This document shows, piece after piece, positions 34,118 to 46,400 of a DNA stretch of 64,000 nucleotides. The position numbers and the translations under genes are program-made. Each line of letters starts with the position of its first letter. Within the stretch, counting starts at the first letter, position 1. Source of the DNA: Malus domestica (taxonomy: Eukaryota > Streptophyta > Magnoliopsida > Rosales > Rosaceae); NCBI RefSeq assembly GCF_042453785.1, contig NC_091671.1:28177001-28241000 (forward strand), given 5' to 3'. The notes beneath the pieces are model-generated. The model was not told where the DNA came from. It worked only from the letters and a program-made list of their open reading frames with translations, and made no database searches.

Positions 34118-34944
34118 GAGGTTGTCAACCATTAAAGCTTCTAACCTAAATGTAGCTTTTCGTAAAGAGCCGGAATTTCCAACGGAGCTCTGAATATTTT
34201 CAATTTCTGGAGCTTTAGAGTGCTGTGCTGAGCCGTGCTGATTCTGAGACTGGGTCTTGCAGCTTCGATGGTTTGTGACTGAAATTGCAGTGAAGGAAAC
34301 TGAGTCTTGGGGGTGTTAATTGGAGTTATTGTATGAATTGGTATTGTCCGTTGGGCACCCTCGCATCTTCGATGGTTTTAACTTACCCAGGGCCAAAGAA
34401 CTGCCTTCCTTCTCTCCAGCCCCTACCCCCGCCAAGATATTTTGTCTTTAAATTTTCCAATTGTATGTTTTTCTTATACAATGTGATGCAACTACAATCA
34501 TGTTTTCTAATGATCCTTTGCTCGTCTGTGACTACTTATTCAGCAGCAGTAGCAGCAGCCAACCATGCCCGGTCTCTTCGAAGTAAAATATGGGTTTTGA
34601 AAATAAACATGGTGTATTTGCTTACAGGTTCTCGACTAAAATTGCAGTGAAGGAAAACTGAGTCTGGGGGTGTTAATTGTAGAGCTTCTGAGTTGGAAAT
34701 TAGTTGGGGAAGAAGAAGGGAGAGAGCGGGAGGGAGTTTGGGGGTTGTGGAAGAAAGATGAAGGTGAAGAGCACAAGTGACAACCCATTTTCTTTCCCTG
34801 TAATTGTGTTTAACTTAGTTTTGCCTTTTGTTCATAATTTTCCAAAGCAATTGCATAAAAAGCAAGGAAAATAAGGAAATGAGAAAAATGGGGAAGGGTT
34901 TTTACTTGAAAAAGGGTAAGGCAGAGAACAAGGAACGGTGAACT
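34118..34944. other. Interior of the split MULE
   Basis: Begins with the right copy of the GAGGT duplication. An ATTGCAGTGAAGGAAA...GAGTC...GGGGGTGTTAATTG block of about 45 bp occurs twice (near 34280 and 34640) as a direct repeat around about 350 bp. Moderately GC-rich and probably captured or rearranged host sequence. No domain was recognised in the 105-codon frame at 34333-34650. Confidence 0.5.
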
Positions 34945-35049
34945 CCAGTAAAGTAAAGGGTATTATGATATTTTCATGTCAAGTTTTAAATAGAATTATA
35001 AATATTTATAATAGTGGTTAAAATTCAATTTATAGTCAAAACTAGGTAT

Positions 35050-35073
35050 AATGCCCGCGCGTTGCCGCGGGTT
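35050..35073 (-). repeat. 3'-terminal hairpin of the Helitron
   Basis: On the minus strand CCCGCG-gcaacg-CGCGGG forms a 6-bp GC stem about 11 bases before the CTAG end. This is the termination hairpin required at Helitron 3' ends. Confidence 0.85.
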
Positions 35074-35469
35074 TAAAAACAGTGTAACAGAATATTAATA
35101 CCATTGATAACAAAAATATTAGAAACACTATAGAGATAAACAGTTAAATATGCACAACTTCATTGGTAAATATTACATCCATTTGTCATAGTTTAGTAGT
35201 TATAGCTATCATTCTACTGAAACCAGCACTTGGATACAAAAAATTACAAAATGCTGGTCTATGTACATGCAAAAAATATTACATTCATCTAACAGTCTGG
35301 TAGTTGTAGTTGTTTTTAACCAGAACCAGCAATGATATACAAAATATTAATAAGTGCTGGTGTATGAACATGCAAAAATATTGATAAGTTTCGAGTAAAA
35401 AGAGTTATTTGCATGCCATAAAACATCCGGAAGAGTTTTTTACATATGCTGATGAACCATACTGTATAT

Positions 35470-37965
35470 TTTTTAGGGCACCAGATGAAGTTTTGGTTCT
35501 CCACTGTCAAAACAACCTAGTTGCAGAAAATAAAACAAACTATATTTAAATAACTTGTTTGGTAACTGTTGTTGGTCAACTAATCTTTGATTCAGTACTA
35601 AATCTTTACATGGCACACCAAAAAGCTTTTCACCAGATTTTCCAATTATGAGAGCATTGATTTCATTGGTGTGATGCTCAAGAACCAAATTGACTTTATA
35701 CCTAGATTAAAAAAAAACAAAACTGCTTAAGGGAAAATAATCTTGAATTCAACTTATACAAATAAATATAAAACAGAAGAAAGCATTGATAAAACCACAA
35801 AAATCAATGTTTGTTTTTAAACTTAAATCTACAACGAAATTCATGGTTATTAAGTTAATTAATAGTTTGGATTTATGATAGCCATATTGGTTATGGTCTT
35901 CACATGTACTCAAGTGTAAACAAAAAGAAGCAGATTGTAGTCACTAAGTAATGAAGATAACATGGTCAAAAGTGCAAAAGCTATACCAATTTTGTACAAA
36001 AAGGGTAAATATGTGCTGCAATGAGTATGTTTTGAACAATGATTTAATTGTTGACCACATAGTATTTGAAAGTTGTTTAAATAACGTGAAAGCAGGAAAG
36101 GTTGGAATTTTTTGTTTAACATCACAAAATTTAAGCTAAGTATCACTCTAACAAAGTTTTGGATAACAGCTGCAGAAAAACAGCGAGAAAAATAATCAAG
36201 GAGGGTGAGGATATCTGACCTGATTTCATTCTTGATAAATGTATTCAAACCATGTGCATACAAATATGAGAAAAAATGTGAAAAAACAGATTTGGTAAAT
36301 GTTAGATTATATAAAGAAAGAATAAAAGATAAGGATAACAAATATTTAAGACAAAGTTTGAGGAATGCATGTTAAACATTACCAAGGAGTTGGAATTTGG
36401 TTTGGATGCTTTTGGCAGATCAGCTGTCCAGTTGTCAAGTCTTTATGCATTTGTTTTACACAGTTGGCATACGCACTATACCACCATTGATAACGTGTGT
36501 CAAAACACTTGACACACACTTTACAGAAAAACGTATCATTCTGCAAAACAGTTTGTAATAGTTTTGTATAAGGAATACTAATTATGTAGACAATGTTTAT
36601 TAAAAATGTAAAAGTGCAATCATATGTTTTTAAGATGAGTTAAAAACATGTAATTAGATTTTATACCTTGTGTAAATCAAGATCTAGAAAAGCGACTTCA
36701 TCAATTGTGAACATCTTGGTTGTACGTAAAATTTCAGCCTCATTTACTTGTCTGGAGAAGGGGGCCAATATTTTCACAGGCTCGTTACAATTTGCAAACC
36801 TGTATGATTGAAAATGTAAAACTGTTTGAATAATTTTATGAAACTAATATTTCTTTTGCTTTTACAACAGTGAAAAGAGTTTAATTGTGTTAAAAGCTAT
36901 AGAAATACTTACACCGACTTGTATGCATTAACTTCTGGGATGTTTGGATCAAAAAGGAGAAGTGAGCAATCAGTACTGTTCATCACAATTTTATCTGTGC
37001 ATTGAAAATAATGATAAGAAAGTTGAAAGAAAATATTGATAAATGGTTTTACTGACACAGGCCAAGTATCAGAATGATATGATACAATCACTTACTGCAC
37101 CATGACTTTAATTTAAATGGACGAAGTTTTAAAAAGCTGAAAATAAAAGAGAAAGTTAATTAATAACAGTGATTGACAATCAATTTATTAAGATATTTAA
37201 AAATTAATTAATCAAGTATAAAACAAAGATATATGATAAGTCACACGAAGTGAATATGATAAAATTATGTCATCAGAAAAGATTTGAACAATTTACACAA
37301 AGCTGTGTTAAAAAATAATAATAAATAAAGATACGAAAGATTGCTTCTAATTAAGTTAAGTACCTAGATAAAGCTTCACTTTTAAGCTTGTAAAAATGAC
37401 AACAATTGGGAGAGGCAGTGCTTGGACAGATGAAGAACAAAATTCTTCAGCGACGTCTCCCCATAGTGTAACAGTGAGTTGTTGCCTTCTGTAGATATAT
37501 TAAATCAGAAACAAATATATACATGTTTTTCAATATAAAGCAAATTATGAAGATAATCTATAATGAGAGTGATAAGAAAAAAGGAATAACCTGACATTTT
37601 GAATGTGTATATCACACTTGTATGCTACCCTTTGATTAATCTGTTTTGGCTCTAAATGTTGTATTGCAGTGAGATGACCAATGACATCTTCCAATTTAAA
37701 AGGTAAATATAAGCATGTTGTGAAAAATAATTTGGCAAAAATAAACTTTAGTGTTTTTAATCTCTATATATAGATACATATATAATATTATTACCTGTAA
37801 GAATGTCAACTTTGTTCAAGTGGGGATAAAGAGTGTTGTAATCCTGTAGGAAAAACCGGTGTCGAGGAATAGGTGGAAACACATTTTGAGAGCTTTTTGA
37901 AATTTGTTTTACCATTGAATATAAGCTGAGTCTCATGCGGCACCACATTGTACTGGCCCTTCATT
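35470..37965 (-). pseudogene. RPA70-like (replication protein A large subunit) gene in the Helitron
   Basis: Minus-strand exon-like blocks, in order, are: GQYNVVPHETQLIFNGKTNF and PPIPRHRFFLQDYNTLYPHL (about 37960-37795, DUF223/OB-fold type); EDVIGHLTAIQHLEPKQINQ (about 37690-37590); RQQLTVTLWGDVAEEF (about 37490-37380, OB-fold core); LLLFDPNIPEVNAYKSV (about 36990-36909); and CKVCVKCFDTRYQWWYSAYA with C-x-C and C-x-H elements (about 36543-36385), like the zinc-ribbon OB domain of RPA1. The last is an OB-fold tail NLVLEHHTNEINALIIGKSG (35700-35512). GT-AG borders fit most blocks. At least one frameshift (near 37890) makes it a pseudogene. RPA-like genes are typical passengers of plant Helitrons. 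Confidence 0.75.
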
Positions 37966-40247
37966 CTAGTGGTCCGAAAATTTGTGATTTCATAGCTACC
38001 ACCAGGTTCAATTTTTAAGCTGTAGTCTCGTAGTCAATGTCCGATGTGGAGCCTTGAACCGCATGTTTCTTTACTATTGGTTATGCATATAAAGTGAATC
38101 CAAAAAAAAAAGGGGGAAAAAAACGAACAAAGTTAAAAAGGAGATTAATAAACGGAAAAAAATAGATATTATTCATCAGTATGCATATATTAAATTGTTA
38201 ACATGGAGAGATTATTCATCGCTAAGTCTTAAAAGAAATGATTAAATAAGTAAAAATATTAATTTCTCAGACATCAGTTATATAACAATACTATCTTGTG
38301 CAAGTAATGTAGATAAATAAGGAAAGATAAGCTAACTTAAATCAAAATTTGATAACTATGCAGGAGTAAAGACTTAAACAAAATATTGATTAAGAAAAAT
38401 TCAATGACTTATGAAAGTTCAAAAAGACACAGAAAAAAAAAATTGAATAGCCGTCATTGGTTCAAAGAATATAACTGAGCTCATACTATTATCCAACTAC
38501 AGTTATCCATATCATAAACTGGGGGAGAAACAACATTTAGAAATCATTCAAATCAAGAAATACCTAATAACCCAAATTAAATTTTAATCAAACAAATGAA
38601 AACATACCAGCCAAATCAACAAAACCATAAAACACTTCACTCAAAAATCAATTAAGACTTAAACTTGAGATTTCATTAGAGAGTAAGTGTACCTAAAGCT
38701 GTGTTCTTTATAGTTGCTAGAGCGCAGGACGACAATCATCGCTTTCTGAAAATAAAAAAGAACTAAATCAAATGACACAACCCAACAAAAAAAAATTAAA
38801 AGTTAAAAATGCACGCTAAAAAAGAAGGGAAAAATAACCAATAAGAACTTGTAAGACCTGAGAGGTTTCAAACAAAAGGAATCTGGAGCAGTGCAACACT
38901 TCTCAGCCACCTAAAATTTAATCAAATTGCTATATCAGAACCATCATAAACATAAGAGGCAACCAAATTGATATAAACATAAGAGGCAACCGCATTGGTA
39001 TATCAAAATAAAACGCAGCTTATAATTTGGAGAACCTAAAATTTAATCGAACTGCTATATCAGAATCAGAACCATCATAAACATAAGAGCCAACCAAATT
39101 GATATATGAGAATAAAACATAACTTATAATTTGGACAACATAAAATTTAATCCAATTTAAACATGACAAATGAACAGATAAAGATGCTCCCAAATTTTTC
39201 GATCACAAATGGACCAAACAACTGATGACAACTTTAAGATTAACTACGTAACAAAGTAAACCTCACCCTCGACTGAAAACAGACAGTGCACCAGCCAAGT
39301 TACCGTCTTCTCTGTACAAACAAAACCTGCAAAACCAATCATGAACCAAAAAAAAAAACAAATTATATACCATAAGCTTGAAAAACGTTGAGAAAGGAAA
39401 TTCCAGAAAGAGAAAACAGATGGAAGGCAAAGACTCTTCAATTTTAAACCAAAAAAAAAACAACATATTGTGTAGACAAATTGCTGGGTTCAACAGCCCG
39501 TAATTAACAAAACCAAACAAAACCCCAAATTGATTTCAAAAAAAAAGAAAAAAATTAATAGAAAACATTCCACGCCGTTTATATCTTGCATCCCTTCTAT
39601 AATTGTTTCCATCTGAGACCACATAAAAACCTCCATATTCAATTTAACCACCCATGAAAATCCATAAGAGAAACTGGGTTTAAAAATTCACCCAAATAAA
39701 GATTTAACTTTTGTATTCTTTCGAATCTATCAAAATCAAACTTCCCAGTTTCAAACAAAAGAAAAATTAAAAGTTGAAAACCCTTACACTGATATGGTGT
39801 TGAGTGAAGAAACGAAGAGCTGAAAAGGACACAGACCGAGATTTGAAAGGGACGACCGAAGGCGACAATGGAAAGAGGAAGAGGAAAACGCACAGCTTAC
39901 AAAACGATAGAAATGCATAATTTGGTATGGGAAACTGAACAAAAAGCAAAGTGGGTATAAACTAAAAACCAAACCTCACGATGACCGACACGTGGGCTAG
40001 GTAAAAAAATCACTGACACGGCATGGAGAAGGAACCACAGATAATGGACAGGTGGATAAAAACGGCAGACCCGATGAATCACTACAAAATGGAAAGAATC
40101 ACACTGCAAAGACTAACATGAGGGGCATTTCAGTCAGTTAACTGTACCAAGCAGATAAGACAACGTAAAACAAAGAAGAAACAAAAGGGCATTTAAGCCA
40201 TTACACTGCTCGTGAACAGTGTTTTCCACCGGGTTTTAGTATATAGA
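37966..40247. other. 5' part of the Helitron, no coding sequence recognised
   Basis: Very AT-rich. At about 38905-39150, ACATAAGAG(G/C)CAACC...AATTGATAT and ATAATTTGGA...AACATAAAATTTAATC-type blocks recur two to three times as an imperfect tandem repeat of about 120 bp. No Rep or helicase motif was seen on either strand. Confidence 0.55.
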
Positions 40248-40284
40248 TAATTTTGGCTATTTTTCTAAATTTCCCCTCAAACAC

Positions 40285-40484
40285 CCCAATTTTGTCCCAT
40301 CCAGTATCCCATATCCCAAACACATGAAAATTAGAAAAACCCCTATACAATAATTTTCAAAATTTCCCCAATTTCAAAACTTTGACAATAAATTTATTCG
40401 ATTCTTTGCTGTTTTATTCTCAATTACTTCATTTTTCGTTCTGGGTTTTGTTCAAATTCTGTTCTTTTATTGTAATTTATCGAA
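40285..40484 (+). promoter_or_regulatory. Remaining native upstream region of the DUF21/CBS gene
   Basis: Only about 200 bp of unique sequence separate the MULE target duplication from the start codon. It is AT-rich, with a weak TATA-like CTATACAATAATT near 40346. The core promoter and 5' leader must lie here or within the adjoining MULE TIR and Helitron 5' end. Nothing here proves the transcription start. Confidence 0.45.
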
Positions 40485-43400
40485 ATGGCGCTCGAGTCTT
40501 GTGTTCTGGCTCCGAATATGTTCGTTTCCGGGTCGAAATCATGGAGTCTCTTGTGTTGCAATCGGCAAATAAAGTTTCCGGTAAAGGTTTTGCTGCAAAA
40601 TAATCGGTACCCGTTTCGATTCGGGCCGAATTGTATCGGTAGTAGCGGTGTGAAGAGGTTCTTAGCTCCAAGGTTTGAAGGAGTTGACTTGCTGGTTAAT
40701 AGAGCTCCGTTGAAAGCTTTAGGTGAAGATAGGGAGAGTGTGGGTGGTACGAATGCTGTTTCGGGTTCGAAGTTTGATTTTGTTGAGGAATTGGTGAAGT
40801 GTGGTGTAGTTTTGGCAGCTGTGGTTTGTGGGGTTTTGATTTATGGCTGTAGGAGAGCTTTTGCTGTGGAGGGTGTGGTCAATGCAGGTTATGGGGTAAT
40901 TGGGCAGAGCATATTGTTGCTCAGGAATGCCTGGCCCAAGACTTTGCAGGTACTGCAGGTGTTCAAAGAGCAGGGTTTGATTTTGGCGGCGCTTTTGGGT
41001 CTCTCGGCGTTTTTCTCGATGGCGGAGACTTCAATTACGACCCTCTGGCCCTGGAAGGTATGAGCATGCTATGTTACGTGAATGCTTATATCATCGGTAT
41101 TGTCAAGGAATGTATATTTGTTTGGATGCTGAACTTGTACCCAACTGGACACTGTACCATTTTGACTTCATTTTGTAATGTTACTTTGTATCCTGGTACG
41201 TAATATGAATGAACATTGTAGAAGAGTGTATTGTTAGTCTATGCTAAAGTTTATCGTTCAGTTGTATGTTTTCGCTAGTTTCCATTTCTGGTTTGATATC
41301 TTGTCACATGACGTAATATAGTTAGGCTCTGCCCTCCCTAGAGTGTATTTTGTACCTTTGAACTAATACTGCAAAGGATCTTTGCCTAAACGTTGCAATT
41401 AGTCAATAATAACTTGATTTCATATATGAGAGTTAGCGTTATCTGTGGTTAGCTTCATTCTTAACGAGACAATTCTTTTAAATGGCATTTAGAAGCTCAA
41501 TATATTATGGTGTTCTTCTTTTTTGGTCCTTTTGTGCTGATATATTTGTGAGTTTGAAATACTTGTACCCGTTTTACAGTGAATGATCTTCCTATTAGAA
41601 TAATGAATGAAAGTGAATGATCCGACACACTAGGATCTTGAAATAACATTAGTTAACTGATATTAATAATGTGTCAGATTCGTGAGTTGGCTGAGAAAGA
41701 GTCTGAAAATGGCGTCTTCAAATTGCTTCGCAACGATGTTACACGGTTCTTGACAACCATACTTATTGGCACAACGTACTTTCCTTCTCGTTTCTTGCTG
41801 GCATTAATTTTTATTTATTTATTTTTATCGTGAAGTTGAACATTTCTTTCTTATTGTAGAATTTACTTATTTACTCAGTGTTGTCAATATTGGAGCAACT
41901 GCTTTAGTTACAGATGCCGCAACAGCAATATTTGGTGAAGCTGGTGTCACTGCAGCAACGGGCATAATGACTGTATGTCTCATTTTCATTGCTTGATCAA
42001 TTTATAAACATAGACATGAGAGAGAGAGAGAGAGTCTAATTATTTTATTAAAGAGAATGATACGTCTACTACATAGATGCTGATTTTTGCTGAAAAAAGC
42101 TATTTTTAGAAGTAAAGTGTAAAAGAAGTGTTGTGTTTTCTTGTTTCCTAACTTCTTATAAAAGGCTAGAGGCTGCATATACACAAATAATATAAGGAAT
42201 CAATGTACTAGACTACTAGTGGATTTGATAATAAATACTGTTTGTTTTTCTTGATGATTCAAGGTTGCTATTTTGCTTCTCACCGAAATAACTCCGAAAA
42301 GTGTTGCTGTTCACAATCCCACAGAGGTTGCAAGGTTTGTGGTATGTTAGAAATCTCTGTAACTTCAACTAAAACCGCCTATGACCACTAGTTTTACATC
42401 TTTCTCTTTTGTTTTAAACTTTGAGTTGTTTGCTGGTTTTGCCTTAACTGATGTTACCTACTTCTTTTGAATGTTGGGTGTGATGCCCCTAGGTTAGGCC
42501 AGTGGCGTGGCTTTCATTGGTACTATATCCGGTGGGGAGAATTGTTACATATCTATCGATGGGGATGCTAAAAATACTTGGGTTAAAAGGAAGAAGGTTT
42601 GCTTTTTTGATAACCCAAGTTTGAATTCTCCCTGATTTTCATTTTGTCGTGGCTTATAGACATAATAGTACATACAGTAACTTAAAGAAATTGTTTGCCA
42701 AAGGAGTAGGAAAGATGACAAAGTCAGATTATGGGTAGGTTGGAAGTATCTTTAAGTGTTAATCAAAACATCTGTTGCTGATTGTATTTATAAATAGTTA
42801 GTGGGGATTGTTGAAAAACCAGATTATATGTTTTACCATCTAATGAAAATTCCTTCGTTGTTTTATTAGGAGGTCAGTTATCTGCCTGTAAATTGTGCAC
42901 ATTTTATCTCTTTCCAACATCAACTGAAAAGCCTCTTCCTTTACTAACTCCTTTACTCCCATTTTTTTCCCTCTCCTAAGTGTCCTGACTAGTCTTCTCA
43001 GTTAAAAGACTAGCTGTAGACATTTCTATAAAGGAGAGTGGCATAGGAAGACTAGTCACATAAATACTGTATTTCATAAATTTGATAGTATGAATTTAGT
43101 ATGACCATTCAATAATATGATTTCTCTATTTCTGTTCATGTTATCTCTTATACATCATATTATGATATAATGTATAATTGAGTTTTTAAACACATTGGCT
43201 ATGTGGCTAGAGACAAACTCTAGGCCACTTTCTAGTTAGCAATTTTCTTTCTCCCTATTAGAATGTGGCATACACTTTGTTCTGTTAGGTGTGCGTTGGA
43301 AATCTCTACCCAAGAGCTATACGTATTCAGCTGATGTGCCATATGGCTTAAGTTAAGCTTCTCAAGTAATAAAAAGAAAAGAAAAAAAGGAAGCATCTTC

Positions 43401-46400
43401 AGTATTCAACAGCTCCTAACGGCTTATGTTTATGGGAGAATTTTAAACCAATGGACTTTATCATAGCATCTTCAATATTCACATGCCAACCCCAACAACT
43501 ACAAATGCTCCATATGTCCCAACATAATTAATCCACGTGTTTGGGTCAGTCTGACTAATCGAAAATTATGAGCCTTGCATTATAACAAATTATATGATCC
43601 AGGATCTCCATGTAGCCAATTAGTTGTGGATTAGACGTCTAAGTTTAACAATATATTAGGATTCTTATCTCATTTGTTTGTTGACAGCAAGCAGAACATC
43701 TATCATTCTAGAATATTATTGAGGATATCTTCTTTTATTTAACCTGACTATATTTTCTGGTGTACCTTAATTTGGTTATTTTTTATGCGTACCTTCACTT
43801 TATGGATAATAAAGAATTACATCTGTGGAATATTCAAGTTGTATCTATTAATGTTGTTTACTTAGGAAATTATGCCCTTAATTTACATGATTTTTCTTTT
43901 ATCAGTGAACCGTATGTTACTGAAGAGGAGTTAAAACTGATGCTGCGGGGGGCAGAGTTGAGTGGGGCAATAGAGGAGGAAGAACAGGTATTGGAACAGG
44001 GCTTTTTATTTTTCACTTTTGTTGAAAATATCTTTTGGTTTTGATTACTTGCAAGATGAAAAACTAATACTTTGTTTTTGAATAGTTATAATAAATAGAG
44101 ATGTTATACTCCTTGACACGTCGAGGGCCTTTTGTATCTGGAGAGAAGAGAGTGGGATGTGTTGGGGATTTAAGTTTATTAGTTGTCAAGCTTTCTGATA
44201 TACGGTCTTTATCTGAGATGCACTTTTTTTATGGGAAAATAACTCCTTTTCCAGGATATGATTGAAAATGTGTTGGAGATCAAAGATACACATGTTAGGG
44301 AGGTGATGACACCTCTCGTAGACGTAGTTGCCATCGATGCCAGTGCAACGCTAGTTGATTTTCACGACCTGTGGGTAACTCATCAATATTCAAGGTAATC
44401 CAAAATTTTAGTGGTACACTGAATAGTTTTTTCATGCCTTCTGGTGATAATATCTTGGAACATTCTTCTAGGGTACCTGTATTTGAGCAGCGTGTTGACA
44501 ATATAGTAGGAATAGCATATGCAATGGATCTACTGGATTATGTTCAGAAGGTGAGACAGTTTGTACTTGTTTTTTTCCCTCTATGAAATCCTTATTCTTT
44601 ATTTATTAATTGAATAAGCGATCTCATAGTGCAGAACTGTAAATTTGTTTGATTTTGAAGGGTGAGCTACTAGAAAGTACTACTGTGGGGGATATGGCTC
44701 AAAAACCTGCTTACTTTGTGCCTGGTAATCATCATTGACAAAAATCTATGGGTTCAGGACTCTGAACTAATGTCACTACATGATACTAGGTCAATTCACT
44801 TGTAAAGCTTTAACAACATTACTTTTAAAAATCTAATTTTGTTATTGTGCATAGTATCAAGTTGGGATAGCTCTTTAAGAAATTATATGCTGTTCATGGT
44901 AAAAGTTGTCTGGAACGTGTTTGCCATCTGGTTTGAAATATGTTTTATTTTTGGACTCATATGGAGTATGGTCCATATTGCAGATTCAATGTCTGTTTGG
45001 AATCTTCTTAGGGAGTTCCGCATTCGAAAGGTTCACATGGCCGTGGTTCTTAACGAATACGGTGGAACTGTGGGGGTGTGTTCTTCATTCATTATTGAAT
45101 TTAATGTCCAATGTTTCTGTTAAAAATTCACCAAGTTGTGCAGCATCTCTCTAACTTGTTTTGTGATGAAACAGATAGTAACCCTGGAAGATGTGGTTGA
45201 GGAAATTGTTGGTGAAATATTTGACGAAAATGATTCAAAAGTAATTCTCACTACCACTGTTTGTGCTCCTTGACCAATTTTTTTGTAATATGTAATGTAG
45301 CAAAAGCACTATGGGGGCACACCCATTTGCACAAGTAGTATCAGTCGAAATCTATCACATTAAAAAGCTACAAAATCAAATAAAGTCAAGCAACGGAAAG
45401 AAAATTTCCTTGTCCCAAATTTTTTTATGCATGAGATATGTAGCTCTACACATACAGGGAAGCACAACTTTTGTTTAACCATAAACACACAAACTATGCT
45501 TCTCAATATGATGATAACGTATTTCTCAAGAAATAAAATAAAATAATTATTGATGATAACATCTGACTGAAATTATTGATGCTGAAACAGGAGGAGATTC
45601 AGAAAAAAACTGGCTACGTTGTGATGCGTGCAGAGGGGATATTCGATGTAGATGCAAACACATCTATTGACCAGCTCTCTGAAGATCTAAATGTCAAGAT
45701 GCCAGAGGTATCTTTGAAAGTTTTGAATTCTAAATGTTGCTCTTGAAATTTATATTTTAAGTGATCATACCATACCCATCCTCCCCGATCTTTTGTCATT
45801 GAGCATTAGGTCATTGTCGTCTTTTCTGCATAATTGCTTGTTCATTATTGCAGTGTAATACAACTAAGACCATATGATGTAGTTCTATTTTTCTGATGCG
45901 TAAAAATATATTAGAAAGCACCTAGGTCTTAAGGGCCACAACCCTAGTGTCCAACCCACATACACGCAAAGGGAATTAAGAATTTAGTGAAATAAAATAA
46001 AATAAGAAACGGGAATTAAAGAGTTTGGCTCCTACTCAGTCCACTAGTCCTGTACTAGACTGAATGTTTGAGCCATCAAAGGCTCTTTGGTTCCACTCAA
46101 ACCAAGGGCTCGTTGTGACCTAATGCCTAGCCTTCCACACTTAATGTCTAGGAAGCAAAATTTGCACCGGCACATGGATAACACAACGGATACCGTTGAA
46201 CTCTTGCATGAGAAACGACTATTACCAAGAAACTGGCTCTGTTTCATATTATAGTTTCATTTAAAATCGTCTGATGAACAGCTGTCCACATTGGAAGTAG
46301 CACTTCTCATGCACGGTTAATTTACAGAGATGGTCTTTCCTTGTTTTGAATTTGAGGGCACGTTATGGGTATGCATATGTCCTCCCTTTAATTACAGACA

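Larger units (their letters stand above)
35042..40247 (-). mobile_element. Helitron carrying an RPA-like gene
   Basis: On the minus strand the element begins TCTATATACTAAAACCC (canonical Helitron 5' TC with a CTA-type consensus) and ends CATTATACCTAG, a CTRR terminus, preceded by a short GC hairpin. It sits exactly between host A (complement of 40248) and host T (complement of 35041), the A^T site used by Helitrons. No target duplication occurs, as expected. It contains a decayed RPA70-like gene but no Rep/helicase ORF, so it is non-autonomous. It landed within the right TIR of the MULE. Confidence 0.88.
20263..40275. mobile_element. Non-autonomous Mutator-like element, split by a gypsy element and a Helitron
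   Basis: The left TIR starts GGAAAATTTGGAAAAATAGCC. The right end is the reverse complement of GGGAAATTTAGAAAAATAGCC. Immediately outside both lies the same 9-bp word CTCAAACAC (20254-20262 and 40276-40284), a perfect Mutator-type target duplication. TIR similarity extends about 130 bp on the left (to about 20395), and on the right across 40248-40275 plus about 34945-35041, because a Helitron split the right TIR. Removing the gypsy element, one copy of its 5-bp duplication and the Helitron leaves about 1113 bp. No transposase is present. Confidence 0.85.

Noticed and set aside
35910..36341. 143-codon minus-strand frame in the Helitron
   Set aside because: It spans intron-like AT-rich sequence between RPA-like exons. 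The recognisable OB-fold text is in other blocks.
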